From JBCBSS01 sp039819065 (lineage in GTDB: Bacteria; Bacteroidota; Bacteroidia; Cytophagales; Cyclobacteriaceae), in NCBI GenBank assembly GCA_039819065.1, contig JBCBSS010000046.1:1-48375 (forward strand): a stretch of DNA of 48,375 bases, written 5' to 3'. Positions 26,322 to 34,838 of the stretch are shown here, one piece after another. A model generated the notes under the pieces. That model did not search any database. It was not told the origin of the DNA and saw only the letters and a list, made by a program, of their open reading frames with translations. The number at the start of each line of letters is the position of its first letter. The stretch's first letter is position 1. A program made the position numbers and the translations under genes.

Positions 26322-28988
26322 ATGACCCTTATGAAAAAACCACTACGATACACTTTCCTTTTATTGATACTACTAAGCATTCTTGTATTTTCTTGTAGCC
26401 AGCCATCAAAAGATCATACGGAAACACGAGATATTCAATACTATTTAAATACGAGTGGCGCGGGCCGAGCACTAGATCAGTGGATGTATGAAAGAAGTTA
26501 CCCCAATGGCGGCTTACAGATAGAATCTTTCCAACAGGCTTTCAAAACACGTCAGAAGCTGATCGGGGCCAGAACCAAATCTATTCAAGCCAATCCGTGG
26601 ATTCCCCTCGGGCCCCAGAACGTAGGTGGTAGAACCCTGACCATGGCATTCCACCCGGAAGACCCGGACACGATTTTCATCGGTTCGGCAAGCGGTGGGC
26701 TCTGGAAAACAACCACCGCTGGCTTGGGTAATCCAAGTGAAGCCGGCAGTCCAGCCTGGACAATGGTGGATACAGGTTTCCCGATTTTGGGTGTGGCTGC
26801 CCTAGCCATAGACCCTACCAACCCGGATAATATCTACATCGGCACGGGTGAGGTCTACAATACTTTTCAAGTATCTGAACCGGGAACGGTAAATCGCTTC
26901 ACCAGAGGCACTTATGGCATAGGTATATTGAAATCGACTGACGGGGGTGATTCTTGGAGCAAATCATTGGATTTCCAGACTGATGAGTTGAAAGGTGTTC
27001 AGGACATAGAGATCAATCCAACAAATGGCAATATCATCTTTGCCGCGACCACAGATGGTCTGTTGAGAAGTACCGATGCCGGAGCTAATTGGGATGTAGT
27101 GAATGCTATTCCGCTAGCAGTGGAAATAGAAATCAATCCAGTCAACCCCGACACAATATTCGTTACCCATGGCAACCTCACCTTTCCAGGAACTACCGTG
27201 GAAAGCGGTATCTACCGTTCTACAGATGGAGGTGATACCTTCACAGCGTTAGGCAATGGACTACCCACAAGCTACAGTGGTAAAGCAGAAATTGCCATCA
27301 GCTCTTCTAATCCAAATGTGATTTACGCTTCGGTACAAGAGTTTTTCATAGGGTCTGGCGAAGCGACTACGCCACTTGGCTTGTATAAATCTACTGATGG
27401 GGGAGATAACTGGATTCAAATCAACAATGAAAATGTGGCCAAGTTTCAGGGATGGTATTCTCATGATGTCGAAGTCAACCCTGAAAATGAAGACGAGATC
27501 ATCTACGTCGGAATAGATACCTGGCGATCAATCGACGGTGGTGTCACCCTGGAAAAACGATCTTCTTGGGAAAAGTGGTTCTTTGGCAAGATAGAATTAG
27601 GGGCACCGGAAGGCCCGGAAGATTATGTACACGCTGACATTCACGATATACTATATCATCCTGAAGATCCTAACACTTTTTACCTCGCGACAGATGGAGG
27701 CATATTCGTTAGCAATGATGGAGGAGACACTTTTGAAGGACGCAATGTAGGTTATCAAACCACTCAATTCTTTGCCGATTTCTCTAACTCCAGGACTAAT
27801 CCTGACATAGCTATGGGTGGCACTCAGGACAACGCATCCTATATCTACGATGGTACCCCAGCCTGGATAAGAGTGATAGGTGGTGATGGCATGTCTGCGG
27901 CGGTACATCCAACCAATGACCAAATCATGTATGGGTCGGCTCAAGGTCTGCTTATTGCGCGCTCGGGCGATCGTTTCAATACCGACCTGACATTTATATC
28001 GCCGCCCAGATCGGATGCCGCTGCTTTTAGCGCGCCCTATGTACTTTCTCAAACAGACCCTGATATTTTATATGCCGGATCACAAAGCATGTTCAAATCG
28101 ACTGATGAAGGCGCAACCTGGACGAATGTTTCGAATGGCCCCATTGATGGCACTAATGTTATTCGAAAGATAGGTTTAGACCCTTTCAACAATGATAGGT
28201 TATTGGCCAGTACGGCCAGTGATCCATTTACTGGTACCTCGGCGCCCAAAGTATTGAGAAGCACTGATGGTGGCCAGACATGGTCGCAAAGCTCAGGTCT
28301 ACCTGACCGTGTAGCAACGGATTTCGCTTACAGTCCTTTGACTGGCCGGATAGCCTATGTCACATTATCAGGATTTGGTTCTGGTCATGTGTTTAAGACT
28401 GAAAACAACGGCGGACTGTGGACTGACATCTCAAATAATTTACCGGATGTACCGACCAACTCAGTTTTGGTCGATCCATTTGATCCTGAAATTATTTACG
28501 TGGCTAATGATCTCGGTGTGTATGTATCAATTGATGGTGGCTCAAACTGGGAACCAATGGAAGATGGGTTACCTAGTGCTACACTGGCCGTAGACCTCTC
28601 TCTATCATTGGCCAACAACCGTATCCGGGTAGCTACTCATGGCAATGGTGTATATGAAACTGATTTGCTAGGAGACTCAAACAATGTCATTACCAGTATC
28701 GATAACGAAGACAATAACCTCGATGCTTTCTCTATTTATCCAAACCCTTTTGTAGAGCGAGTGAATTTCAAGATTGATGTAAGACAGCAGGAAGCAGTTT
28801 CCCTGGAAATCTACACTATGGATGGCCGTTTAGTAGACGAAGTGATCAAGAATAGGGTCTATAGCCGAGGGCAGCATATACTGACTTGGGCTCCAGAATC
28901 CAGCATTAACAGTGTCAATGGCACTTTTACGGTCAAGCTAGTTGTAGGGAAGGAAGTATTGACTTATAGAATTGTAAAAGCGGAATAG
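26322..28988 (+). CDS. Asp-box beta-propeller surface protein with T9SS sorting domain
   Basis: This protein has 888 residues. A hydrophobic leader ends in LVFSC (Cys25), which could be a lipobox. Residues 75-780 carry about ten Asp-box/BNR motifs of the form S-T-D-G-G-x-x-W (KSTDGGDSW, RSTDAGANW, KSTDGGDNW, RSTDGGQTW, VSIDGGSNW), predicting two propellers as in sortilin-like (VPS10) or glycoside hydrolase BNR proteins. The C-terminal 80 residues form a type A T9SS sorting domain (FSIYPNPF... and a final YRIVKAE). So it should cross the outer membrane by type IX secretion. No catalytic sialidase residues are recognisable. A second possible start is the ATG at 26331. Confidence 0.85.
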   Translation: MTLMKKPLRYTFLLLILLSILVFSCSQPSKDHTETRDIQYYLNTSGAGRALDQWMYERSYPNGGLQIESFQQAFKTRQKLIGARTKSIQANPWIPLGPQNVGGRTLTMAFHPEDPDTIFIGSASGGLWKTTTAGLGNPSEAGSPAWTMVDTGFPILGVAALAIDPTNPDNIYIGTGEVYNTFQVSEPGTVNRFTRGTYGIGILKSTDGGDSWSKSLDFQTDELKGVQDIEINPTNGNIIFAATTDGLLRSTDAGANWDVVNAIPLAVEIEINPVNPDTIFVTHGNLTFPGTTVESGIYRSTDGGDTFTALGNGLPTSYSGKAEIAISSSNPNVIYASVQEFFIGSGEATTPLGLYKSTDGGDNWIQINNENVAKFQGWYSHDVEVNPENEDEIIYVGIDTWRSIDGGVTLEKRSSWEKWFFGKIELGAPEGPEDYVHADIHDILYHPEDPNTFYLATDGGIFVSNDGGDTFEGRNVGYQTTQFFADFSNSRTNPDIAMGGTQDNASYIYDGTPAWIRVIGGDGMSAAVHPTNDQIMYGSAQGLLIARSGDRFNTDLTFISPPRSDAAAFSAPYVLSQTDPDILYAGSQSMFKSTDEGATWTNVSNGPIDGTNVIRKIGLDPFNNDRLLASTASDPFTGTSAPKVLRSTDGGQTWSQSSGLPDRVATDFAYSPLTGRIAYVTLSGFGSGHVFKTENNGGLWTDISNNLPDVPTNSVLVDPFDPEIIYVANDLGVYVSIDGGSNWEPMEDGLPSATLAVDLSLSLANNRIRVATHGNGVYETDLLGDSNNVITSIDNEDNNLDAFSIYPNPFVERVNFKIDVRQQEAVSLEIYTMDGRLVDEVIKNRVYSRGQHILTWAPESSINSVNGTFTVKLVVGKEVLTYRIVKAE

Positions 28989-29043
28989 TTGAATCCCATA
29001 CTTAGTTAAAAGTTTATTTCACAAGACTAATCCGTCATTTATT

Positions 29044-29074
29044 GTCTGGCCCTCTCCGGGCCAGACTTGTTTAT
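29044..29074. terminator. Terminator between convergent genes
   Basis: Perfect 9-bp GC-rich arms GTCTGGCCC (29044-29052) and GGGCCAGAC (29058-29066) with a five-base loop are followed by TTGTTTATT. They lie between the propeller gene and the convergent FtsX permease gene, and can serve the plus strand and possibly both. Confidence 0.75.
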
Positions 29075-29104
29075 TACAATAATCAGTAAGTATCAGCTAC
29101 TAGC

Positions 29105-31495
29105 TCATTCATCTTTTAGTGCATTGACTGGATTGGCCGTTGCTGCCCTTAAAGTATGAAAGCCAACGGTTAGCAAAGTAATGGCAAACGCAAGCACGCC
29201 CGAAATGATAAAAGTAGTTATCTCATTGACCATCGCTACTTTGTAGGCAAAACTTTGGAGCCATTTATCCATGAAATACCAGGCAGCAGGAAATGCTATG
29301 CAAGTAGCAATGGCCACCAAAATGAAAAATTCTTTGGATACTAAAACCAATAGGCCTTGCACACTGGCACCAATCACCTTTCTTATCCCTATTTCCTTAG
29401 TACGTTGTTCAGTAGTAAAAGCGGTCAGACCTAATAGTCCTAGACAAGCAATGAATATGGTCAAGCCTGAGAATACAGTAAAGATTTGTCCACGCTTCTG
29501 GTCTGCTACATATTGTTCTCCAAAATCCTGGTCGACAAATTCATAAGTGAAAGGTGTATTGGGATTAACCTCTGTCCAGCTTGATTCTAGTGCCTGCATA
29601 GACGCCCTGATATCATCAGACTTTACCTTAATAAAAACATTGCCATTATTAGGTTGGTACATTACCATTAGTGGCTCAATTTCGTCATACAATGAATTTT
29701 GATGATAATCCTTAATAACTCCGATCACTTGCTTTAGCTCAAAACTGTCTCGACTAACAGGAATTCTGAACTTCTTACCCAATGGTTCGTCCCAATTCAT
29801 TCGGCGTACCATGGCTTCATTGACTAAGGCTGCTGCCGTCGTATCAGAAAGAATGTCTTTGGAAAAATCGCGACCCAGTACAACGTCCATCTCCAAAGTG
29901 CTGATGTAATCAAAATCGGCAGCGTAGAAGTCTACACCTCTTTCAATCATTTCGCCATCATTATCTTCCACGTTGAATATTACCTTACCTATGCCACTAC
30001 CTGGCGTAGTGGTGGCCGTTGCTACATTGGTGACATAAGGTTCAGACATTAACCGGTTGCGCAGCGCAGGATAGTTGGTTCGCAGCTCTTGACTAGTCAA
30101 ACGCACCCGCACCAACTGATCTATATTGAAACCCAGGTCTTTCGTTCTAATGAACTGTAACTGATCAAACACGACCAAAGTACAGACCAGCATGAAGACG
30201 GACAGACCAAACTGGATAACCACCAGTATCTTCCTAAGTAAGAGATTACCTCCTTTTTCTGAGAGTTTACCCTTTAATACATTCACAGGGCTAAAGCCAG
30301 ACAGATAGAATGCCGGGTAGCTTCCTCCAACCAAGCCAACAAAGATTACTACACCCAACAGGCTAAAGATTACGGTTGGCTGCAGGACATAGGCAAAGTC
30401 TATGGATTTATTAGCCAAGACGTTAAAGGACGGCAGGAAGGCATAAATTAGAATTATACTGAGCACCAACGCTACCAATGTAACAACCACTGATTCAGTT
30501 ATAAATTGAGTGATAATCTGCTTTCTTGAAGACCCAACTGCCTTCCTCACCCCAACTTCCTTGGCACGCTTTGCCGATCGTGCCGTCGCCAGGTTCATAT
30601 AGTTGATGCTGGCTATAATGAGCATGAATATCGCAATGGCACTGAAGATATACACATATGATATGTCACCTCCTTCTTCGGCTTCATCCTGTATTTTAGA
30701 ATGCAAGTGGATGTCAGGGATATTTTGCATGACATACTTTATTTCAATTCCAATACTTTCGAAAATTGGATTGACCTTTTCCGCTAGAATTTTATCGAAA
30801 TGAGGCTGCATATTGTCAGGGTCGTACCCCTCAGGCAATTGTATATAGGTAAAGACGCCAAAATTGCCCCAACTTCCCTGTCGCTGCGGAACAGAGCTTC
30901 TGGAGATCAGTGCATCAAACGTGAAATGGGAATTGGTCGGAACATCTTCAATAACTCCAGTCACTTTCAATTCATCGCCACTCTGATCAGTCAATAATTG
31001 CCCTAAAGGCCGTTCATCATCAAAGTATTTAACCGCAAGGGATTTTGTGAGCACAACGGTATTGGGTTCATCCAAAGCAGTTTCTGGGTCACCGGCAATA
31101 AACTTGTAGCTAAACATGTCAAATACGGTAGAGTCAGCCATGAAAAACCCTTCTTCATAGAATTGTTTTTCGCCATTTTCGAATAGTCTTCTGCCCATAC
31201 CAAAAAACCTGACGGCATTCACCACATCAGGATAATTGTCCCTCAGCTCTTCAGCCAAAGGGATTTGGGCTACAGCCCAGGTAAAAGCGTTGTCAGGTTC
31301 TTTTATGTCAGAAACGATTCTGTAGATATTATCAGCATTTTCGTGGTATCTGTCATAGCTTAATTCATCCAATACATAGGTGAGAATGAACAGGCTACAA
31401 GTAATACCGATAGTCAAGCCAAATACATTGATCAAGCTATAGGTTTTGTCTTTTAGAATGTTGCGAAAGGCTATTTTGAGTAGGTTTTTTATCAT
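29105..31495 (-). CDS. MacB/FtsX-type ABC transporter permease
   Basis: This 796-residue inner-membrane protein has the double MacB plan. Residue 20-40 helix, a periplasmic MacB core (about 45-280), three helices with the FtsX block (ARSAKRAKEVGVRKAVGSSRKQI), a second core and a second FtsX block (TEQRTKEIGIRKVIGASVQGL) with the last three helices. Such permeases do not move small molecules through a channel but work mechanically on periplasmic or outer-membrane substrates, with a separate ATPase. No ATPase is adjacent; the nearest is at 41299-42000. Two perfect palindromes just before the start suggest repressor control. Confidence 0.93.
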   Translation of the reverse strand: MIKNLLKIAFRNILKDKTYSLINVFGLTIGITCSLFILTYVLDELSYDRYHENADNIYRIVSDIKEPDNAFTWAVAQIPLAEELRDNYPDVVNAVRFFGMGRRLFENGEKQFYEEGFFMADSTVFDMFSYKFIAGDPETALDEPNTVVLTKSLAVKYFDDERPLGQLLTDQSGDELKVTGVIEDVPTNSHFTFDALISRSSVPQRQGSWGNFGVFTYIQLPEGYDPDNMQPHFDKILAEKVNPIFESIGIEIKYVMQNIPDIHLHSKIQDEAEEGGDISYVYIFSAIAIFMLIIASINYMNLATARSAKRAKEVGVRKAVGSSRKQIITQFITESVVVTLVALVLSIILIYAFLPSFNVLANKSIDFAYVLQPTVIFSLLGVVIFVGLVGGSYPAFYLSGFSPVNVLKGKLSEKGGNLLLRKILVVIQFGLSVFMLVCTLVVFDQLQFIRTKDLGFNIDQLVRVRLTSQELRTNYPALRNRLMSEPYVTNVATATTTPGSGIGKVIFNVEDNDGEMIERGVDFYAADFDYISTLEMDVVLGRDFSKDILSDTTAAALVNEAMVRRMNWDEPLGKKFRIPVSRDSFELKQVIGVIKDYHQNSLYDEIEPLMVMYQPNNGNVFIKVKSDDIRASMQALESSWTEVNPNTPFTYEFVDQDFGEQYVADQKRGQIFTVFSGLTIFIACLGLLGLTAFTTEQRTKEIGIRKVIGASVQGLLVLVSKEFFILVAIATCIAFPAAWYFMDKWLQSFAYKVAMVNEITTFIISGVLAFAITLLTVGFHTLRAATANPVNALKDE

Positions 31496-31540
31496 GGCTT
31501 GGCCTTATTTAGTGTTGTTATTGGTTTATGGTATTTTTTC

Positions 31541-31578
31541 TTTTACGAAAATATTCGTAAAAAGATAATTTATCTTTT
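31541..31578. promoter_or_regulatory. Two adjoining perfect palindromes before the FtsX permease
   Basis: TTTTACGAA (31541-31549), a 4-base spacer AATA and TTCGTAAAA (31554-31562) form one palindrome. AAAAGATAA (31560-31568), one base and TTATCTTTT (31570-31578) form a second that overlaps it by three bases. They lie 46-83 bases before the permease start codon, where a dimeric repressor would act. No regulator gene is adjacent. Confidence 0.5.
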
Positions 31579-31888
31579 CTAATACAATACTCCCTATCAG
31601 AAGTACTCCATGATTTAAGGATGGTTACGATCTTCGAAAAGTTGTATTCAGCAGATAATTTTAGGAGCCTTCCAACCCATCTTACACAAACCGTGTCTAT
31701 TTTTTATGAGGTTTTCTTTGCTGGAGCCTACTTGGCTTGTTCGAATGGCCTAAAAAAAGATCAAAGGTCAAAGTAAACGAAAGTCGATCTCATTACAGAC
31801 CAGAATGTCACACTAAACATTAATAAAACAAACGAAGAAGCCACAACAGGCTCATAAGAACACACAGTCTATCATGGTTTAATTAATG

Positions 31889-31926
31889 AAGCCCTGTCTA
31901 TGCTCGAAAAGAGTAAGGCAGGGCTT
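31889..31926. other. Orphan terminator-like hairpin
   Basis: Arms AAGCCCTG (31889-31896) and CAGGGCTT (31919-31926) form a GC-rich stem with a partly paired inner loop. The T-run is weak on either strand and no gene ends nearby, so it could mark the end of a small RNA or be a leftover. The rest of the 672-bp spacer (31496-32167) holds the palindromes at its left end and the LytTR-like repeat at its right end; I see nothing else. Confidence 0.35.
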
Positions 31927-32056
31927 TCATGTTTATAAGTTTTGCAGGATAGCGTCAAGGATTAGCATTCTCATTGTCAATATTCCAATAGCAACTACCC
32001 TTTTGGCTTCTAATTTAAAGCATTAAAAAGGGTATTTTCCTCAATACATAATTCTT

Positions 32057-32086
32057 ACGGTTCACTACATCCTCCAAACAGTTCGA
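32057..32086 (+). promoter_or_regulatory. LytTR-type direct repeat
   Basis: ACGGTTCAC (32057-32065) and ACAGTTCGA (32078-32086) are separated by exactly 12 bases. As I recall it, the LytTR consensus is [TA][AC][CA]GTTN[AG][TG] repeated with a 12-13-base gap. The copies match 6 and 7 of 8 specified positions. The similarity extends further (ACATCC after each copy). It ends 82 bases before the repeat-protein start codon. Confidence 0.5.
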
Positions 32087-32167
32087 TACATCCACCTTGG
32101 TTCTAACGAAACCAGCCCCCATTATTGTAGCGTACTTAAAAGTGACAGCGCTCTCGGTTCCATCAAA

Positions 32168-33670
32168 ATGAATAAGGACTTTAGAACATATACGAATATG
32201 AAATCACAATCAATCAAATCCACTTACCTCGTATTGTTGATACTATTGTTGTCAACACTTAGCTATCAACATGGCTATACCCAAACAAAGGAGGTCAGGA
32301 AAAGCAGGAAAAGTGTAAAGCATGCTTTCAGCAGTAACAGGAGTGTTATCAAGCGCAGCTTTACCAACGGTTCAGATTTCAAAATAGAATACAAAGGTGA
32401 TATTGAAGTAACAGATGACGACAAGGATATTAAAAGCATTTCCAGAGGGGGTTTCATAGAAATCAGTAAAACTACTTTTGGTAGTCGCCGCAAGGTGTAC
32501 ATAGAGTCCGGGTCTGATGGTACACTCATAAAGGAGTACTATGAAGGCAGGAAGAAAATGAGCTTTGAGCCTGAGGGTAAAAAGTGGCTGGCCGAAATTC
32601 TACCGGAAGTAGTGAGAAGTACTGTTATTGCTGCCGAAAGTAGAGTTAATCGTTTTTTCAATAGCGGTGGAGCTTCTGCTGTACTGCAAGAGGTTGCCGC
32701 AATAGAAAGTGTTTATGTGAAAGCCGTTTACCTTAAGCTGCTACTTCAAAAGAATAACTTAAGTGGGACTGACTTAACTGCAATAGCGGAAACCGCGGCT
32801 GACGAAGTCAAATCGGACTATTATCTCGCTCAGGTGATGAAAGAGGGCACGCGTCAATTCCTCAAGCATGACCAAAGTGCCAAAGCATTCTATTCAGGCT
32901 TGAAATCAATCGGGTCTGATTATTACTCAGCTGTAGTGATTAAAAATGCCTTAGAGGAACATGACCCTTCTTCAGATCAAGTAGTAATTATACTAAAGGC
33001 CGCCGAAAATATTGGATCGGACTATTATATGACCACTGTTCTAAGCGAGGTTTTGGAAAAAGATAATCTGTCTGATAATGTAATCACCGCCGTAATAGAC
33101 CTATCGGACGAAGTGGGGTCGGACTATTATCAATCTCAAGTGCTAAAATCGGCTTTGAAGAAAGAAGGATTGTCGGTACAATCGCAAAAAAGCTTAGTAG
33201 AGGCACTTTCAAATGTACAGTCGGACTATTATATGGCCACTGTATTCTCAGAAATGGTAGAAAATAACATTTCAGAAGAGCAGTTACTCAATCTACTAGA
33301 GGTAATTGATGACAAAATGTCCTCTGACTATTATGCTAGTTCTATTCTCAGTAAAATGACCAAGTTAAAACTTTCAGATAAGTCATATACAGCGCTTATG
33401 GAATCTGCTGGTAATATTAACTCCAGCTATTACTCAGCCAGCATTTTGGCTAAGGCTGCCGAAAAGGCCGATAATAATGAAAGTAAAATCAGGGCTATAC
33501 TGAAAGCAGCCAAGAATATTGACTCTGACAATTATTTGAGCAGTGTTATGCTTAAGTTGGCTCCAGATGTGAAAAAAGGTAATGCAAGCCTTAAAGATGC
33601 CTATCGAGATACGGCCAAAGCAATAAGCTCTGAAACCTACTATGGAAGAGTAATACGTGCCATTGATTAA
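32168..33670 (+). CDS. Exported protein of tandem 34-residue SDYY repeats
   Basis: This protein has 500 residues. The export signal is STYLVLLILLLSTLSYQ; the ATG at 32198 (residue 11) may be the true start. Residues about 45-150 are a basic, then beta-rich region (FKIEYKGDIEVTDDDKD). From about residue 170 to the end there are nine or more repeats of about 34 residues with the pattern G-S-D-Y-Y-x3-V-L-x3-L-x4-L-S, for example GSDYYMTTVLSEVLEKDNLS. The heptad-like spacing suggests an alpha-solenoid, as in HEAT-type proteins. Similar SDY repeats occur, as I recall, in Bacteroidota proteins linked to BlaR1-type sensors. It precedes a two-kinase LytTR system by 112 bases. Confidence 0.75.
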   Translation: MNKDFRTYTNMKSQSIKSTYLVLLILLLSTLSYQHGYTQTKEVRKSRKSVKHAFSSNRSVIKRSFTNGSDFKIEYKGDIEVTDDDKDIKSISRGGFIEISKTTFGSRRKVYIESGSDGTLIKEYYEGRKKMSFEPEGKKWLAEILPEVVRSTVIAAESRVNRFFNSGGASAVLQEVAAIESVYVKAVYLKLLLQKNNLSGTDLTAIAETAADEVKSDYYLAQVMKEGTRQFLKHDQSAKAFYSGLKSIGSDYYSAVVIKNALEEHDPSSDQVVIILKAAENIGSDYYMTTVLSEVLEKDNLSDNVITAVIDLSDEVGSDYYQSQVLKSALKKEGLSVQSQKSLVEALSNVQSDYYMATVFSEMVENNISEEQLLNLLEVIDDKMSSDYYASSILSKMTKLKLSDKSYTALMESAGNINSSYYSASILAKAAEKADNNESKIRAILKAAKNIDSDNYLSSVMLKLAPDVKKGNASLKDAYRDTAKAISSETYYGRVIRAID

Positions 33671-33710
33671 AAATTTTCAACCAATTACAATCCCGTGCAA
33701 CCAATGGACC

Positions 33711-33745
33711 TTAAGAGTATTCTTTATATAAAAGAATATTCTTAA
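33711..33745. terminator. AT-rich hairpin between repeat gene and kinase gene
   Basis: Arms 33711-33725 and 33731-33745 pair at 14 of 15 positions around a 5-base loop, 40 bases after the repeat-protein stop. It may terminate or reduce transcription into the kinase genes. Three copies of CAACCAA (33678, 33698, 33766) surround it. Confidence 0.45.
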
Positions 33746-33782
33746 TTTATTTGAAGGTCAAGTTTCAACCAAAACAACGTCA

Positions 33783-34838
33783 ATGCTTCGTTACTCGGGT
33801 AGAATTATTTTAGCCACCTGTATTGGTATTTTATATTTCATATACCTCTACTACAGCGAGGAGGGTATTGTTCCATTCATGCTGGCTGAGTTCAAGTATC
33901 TCGCCGCCAGTGTATTGATCGCCAATTTCGTATCCTTCTGCCTATACCTTTCCGATGATAACCTTAATCAGCTGATTTCATGGAAAAGGTTACCCGCGCT
34001 TCGTTTTGTCACTGGTTTTGTGCTCAATGGCGTAATAGCGATAGGACTATCGACTGTGGTAACAGGGTTAGTTATTGCGTTATTCTCTGACAATTATGAT
34101 TTTGTCGGTTTATGGGAAATACATCAGGATATGGCTATCAAGCTGGGTATAATCACGCTAATAGGCGTATTTATTTATTCTGTTGTCTATTTCCTCCTTT
34201 ATTCTTACAATCAATATGCCGTTGTACAGATCGATTCTGTCAAGAAGGAAAGAAAGCAATTATCGCTACAGTTTGAAGCACTTAAGAGCCAGTTAAGCCC
34301 TCATTACTTATTCAACTGTATGAATACCATTTCATCATTGATCTTCAAAGATCCGGATCATGCAGAGGATTTTATTCGCAGGTTGGTACTCACTTACCAA
34401 TACATACTCACCACCAATAAATGTAAGTTTGTGACACTAGCGGAGGAAATAGAATTTGTCAAATCATATAATTACCTGCTCAAGGTAAGGTTTGAAAATA
34501 ACCTCAGGCTCGACATCGACCTTCCTCCAAGCATTCTCAATACCAAAATCCCACCTTTGACTTTACAAATACTTGTCGAGAACGCTGTAAAACACAATAT
34601 GATATCAAAGCAAAAACCACTTGAAGTGAAGATCACCACTAAAAATGAATCTGACATCAAAGTGGTTAACAACAAAACTGAGTCACCGGCTAATATCAGT
34701 TCGTTCAACGTGGGCTTGGACAACATCAAAAAACGATATAAATACTTTACTAATAAGGACATTAAAATTCAGGATAAGGACGACTTCATGGTGCAATTAC
34801 CAGTACTGAAAGAAGAAGACCTTGAGATAGTGGCTTAA
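33783..34838 (+). CDS. LytS/YehU-type sensor histidine kinase
   Basis: This protein has 351 residues, with four membrane segments (about 8-24, 37-58, 76-102, 121-143), a short coiled linker and an intact His_kinase domain. The phospho-acceptor is His174 in SQLSPHYLFNCMN. The N-box LVENAVKHN has Asn267, and the glycine box is VGLDNIKKRY from residue 310. It lacks a separate sensor domain, so the membrane part or a partner must receive the signal. The next gene, a kinase-like paralogue, starts at the base after its stop codon, implying joint translation. The LytTR regulator at 35987 is the expected phosphate acceptor. Confidence 0.92.
   Translation: MLRYSGRIILATCIGILYFIYLYYSEEGIVPFMLAEFKYLAASVLIANFVSFCLYLSDDNLNQLISWKRLPALRFVTGFVLNGVIAIGLSTVVTGLVIALFSDNYDFVGLWEIHQDMAIKLGIITLIGVFIYSVVYFLLYSYNQYAVVQIDSVKKERKQLSLQFEALKSQLSPHYLFNCMNTISSLIFKDPDHAEDFIRRLVLTYQYILTTNKCKFVTLAEEIEFVKSYNYLLKVRFENNLRLDIDLPPSILNTKIPPLTLQILVENAVKHNMISKQKPLEVKITTKNESDIKVVNNKTESPANISSFNVGLDNIKKRYKYFTNKDIKIQDKDDFMVQLPVLKEEDLEIVA

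Noticed and set aside
32800..33430. Regularly spaced TCGGACTATTAT-like DNA, at first glance a repeat array
   Set aside because: The spacing is that of the 34-codon protein repeat, the copies diverge at third positions, and there are no constant-length unique spacers as in CRISPR.
33678..33772. Three CAACCAA copies as regulator sites
   Set aside because: Spacing is irregular (20 and 68 bases) and the motif does not fit the LytTR consensus well; kept only as a note.
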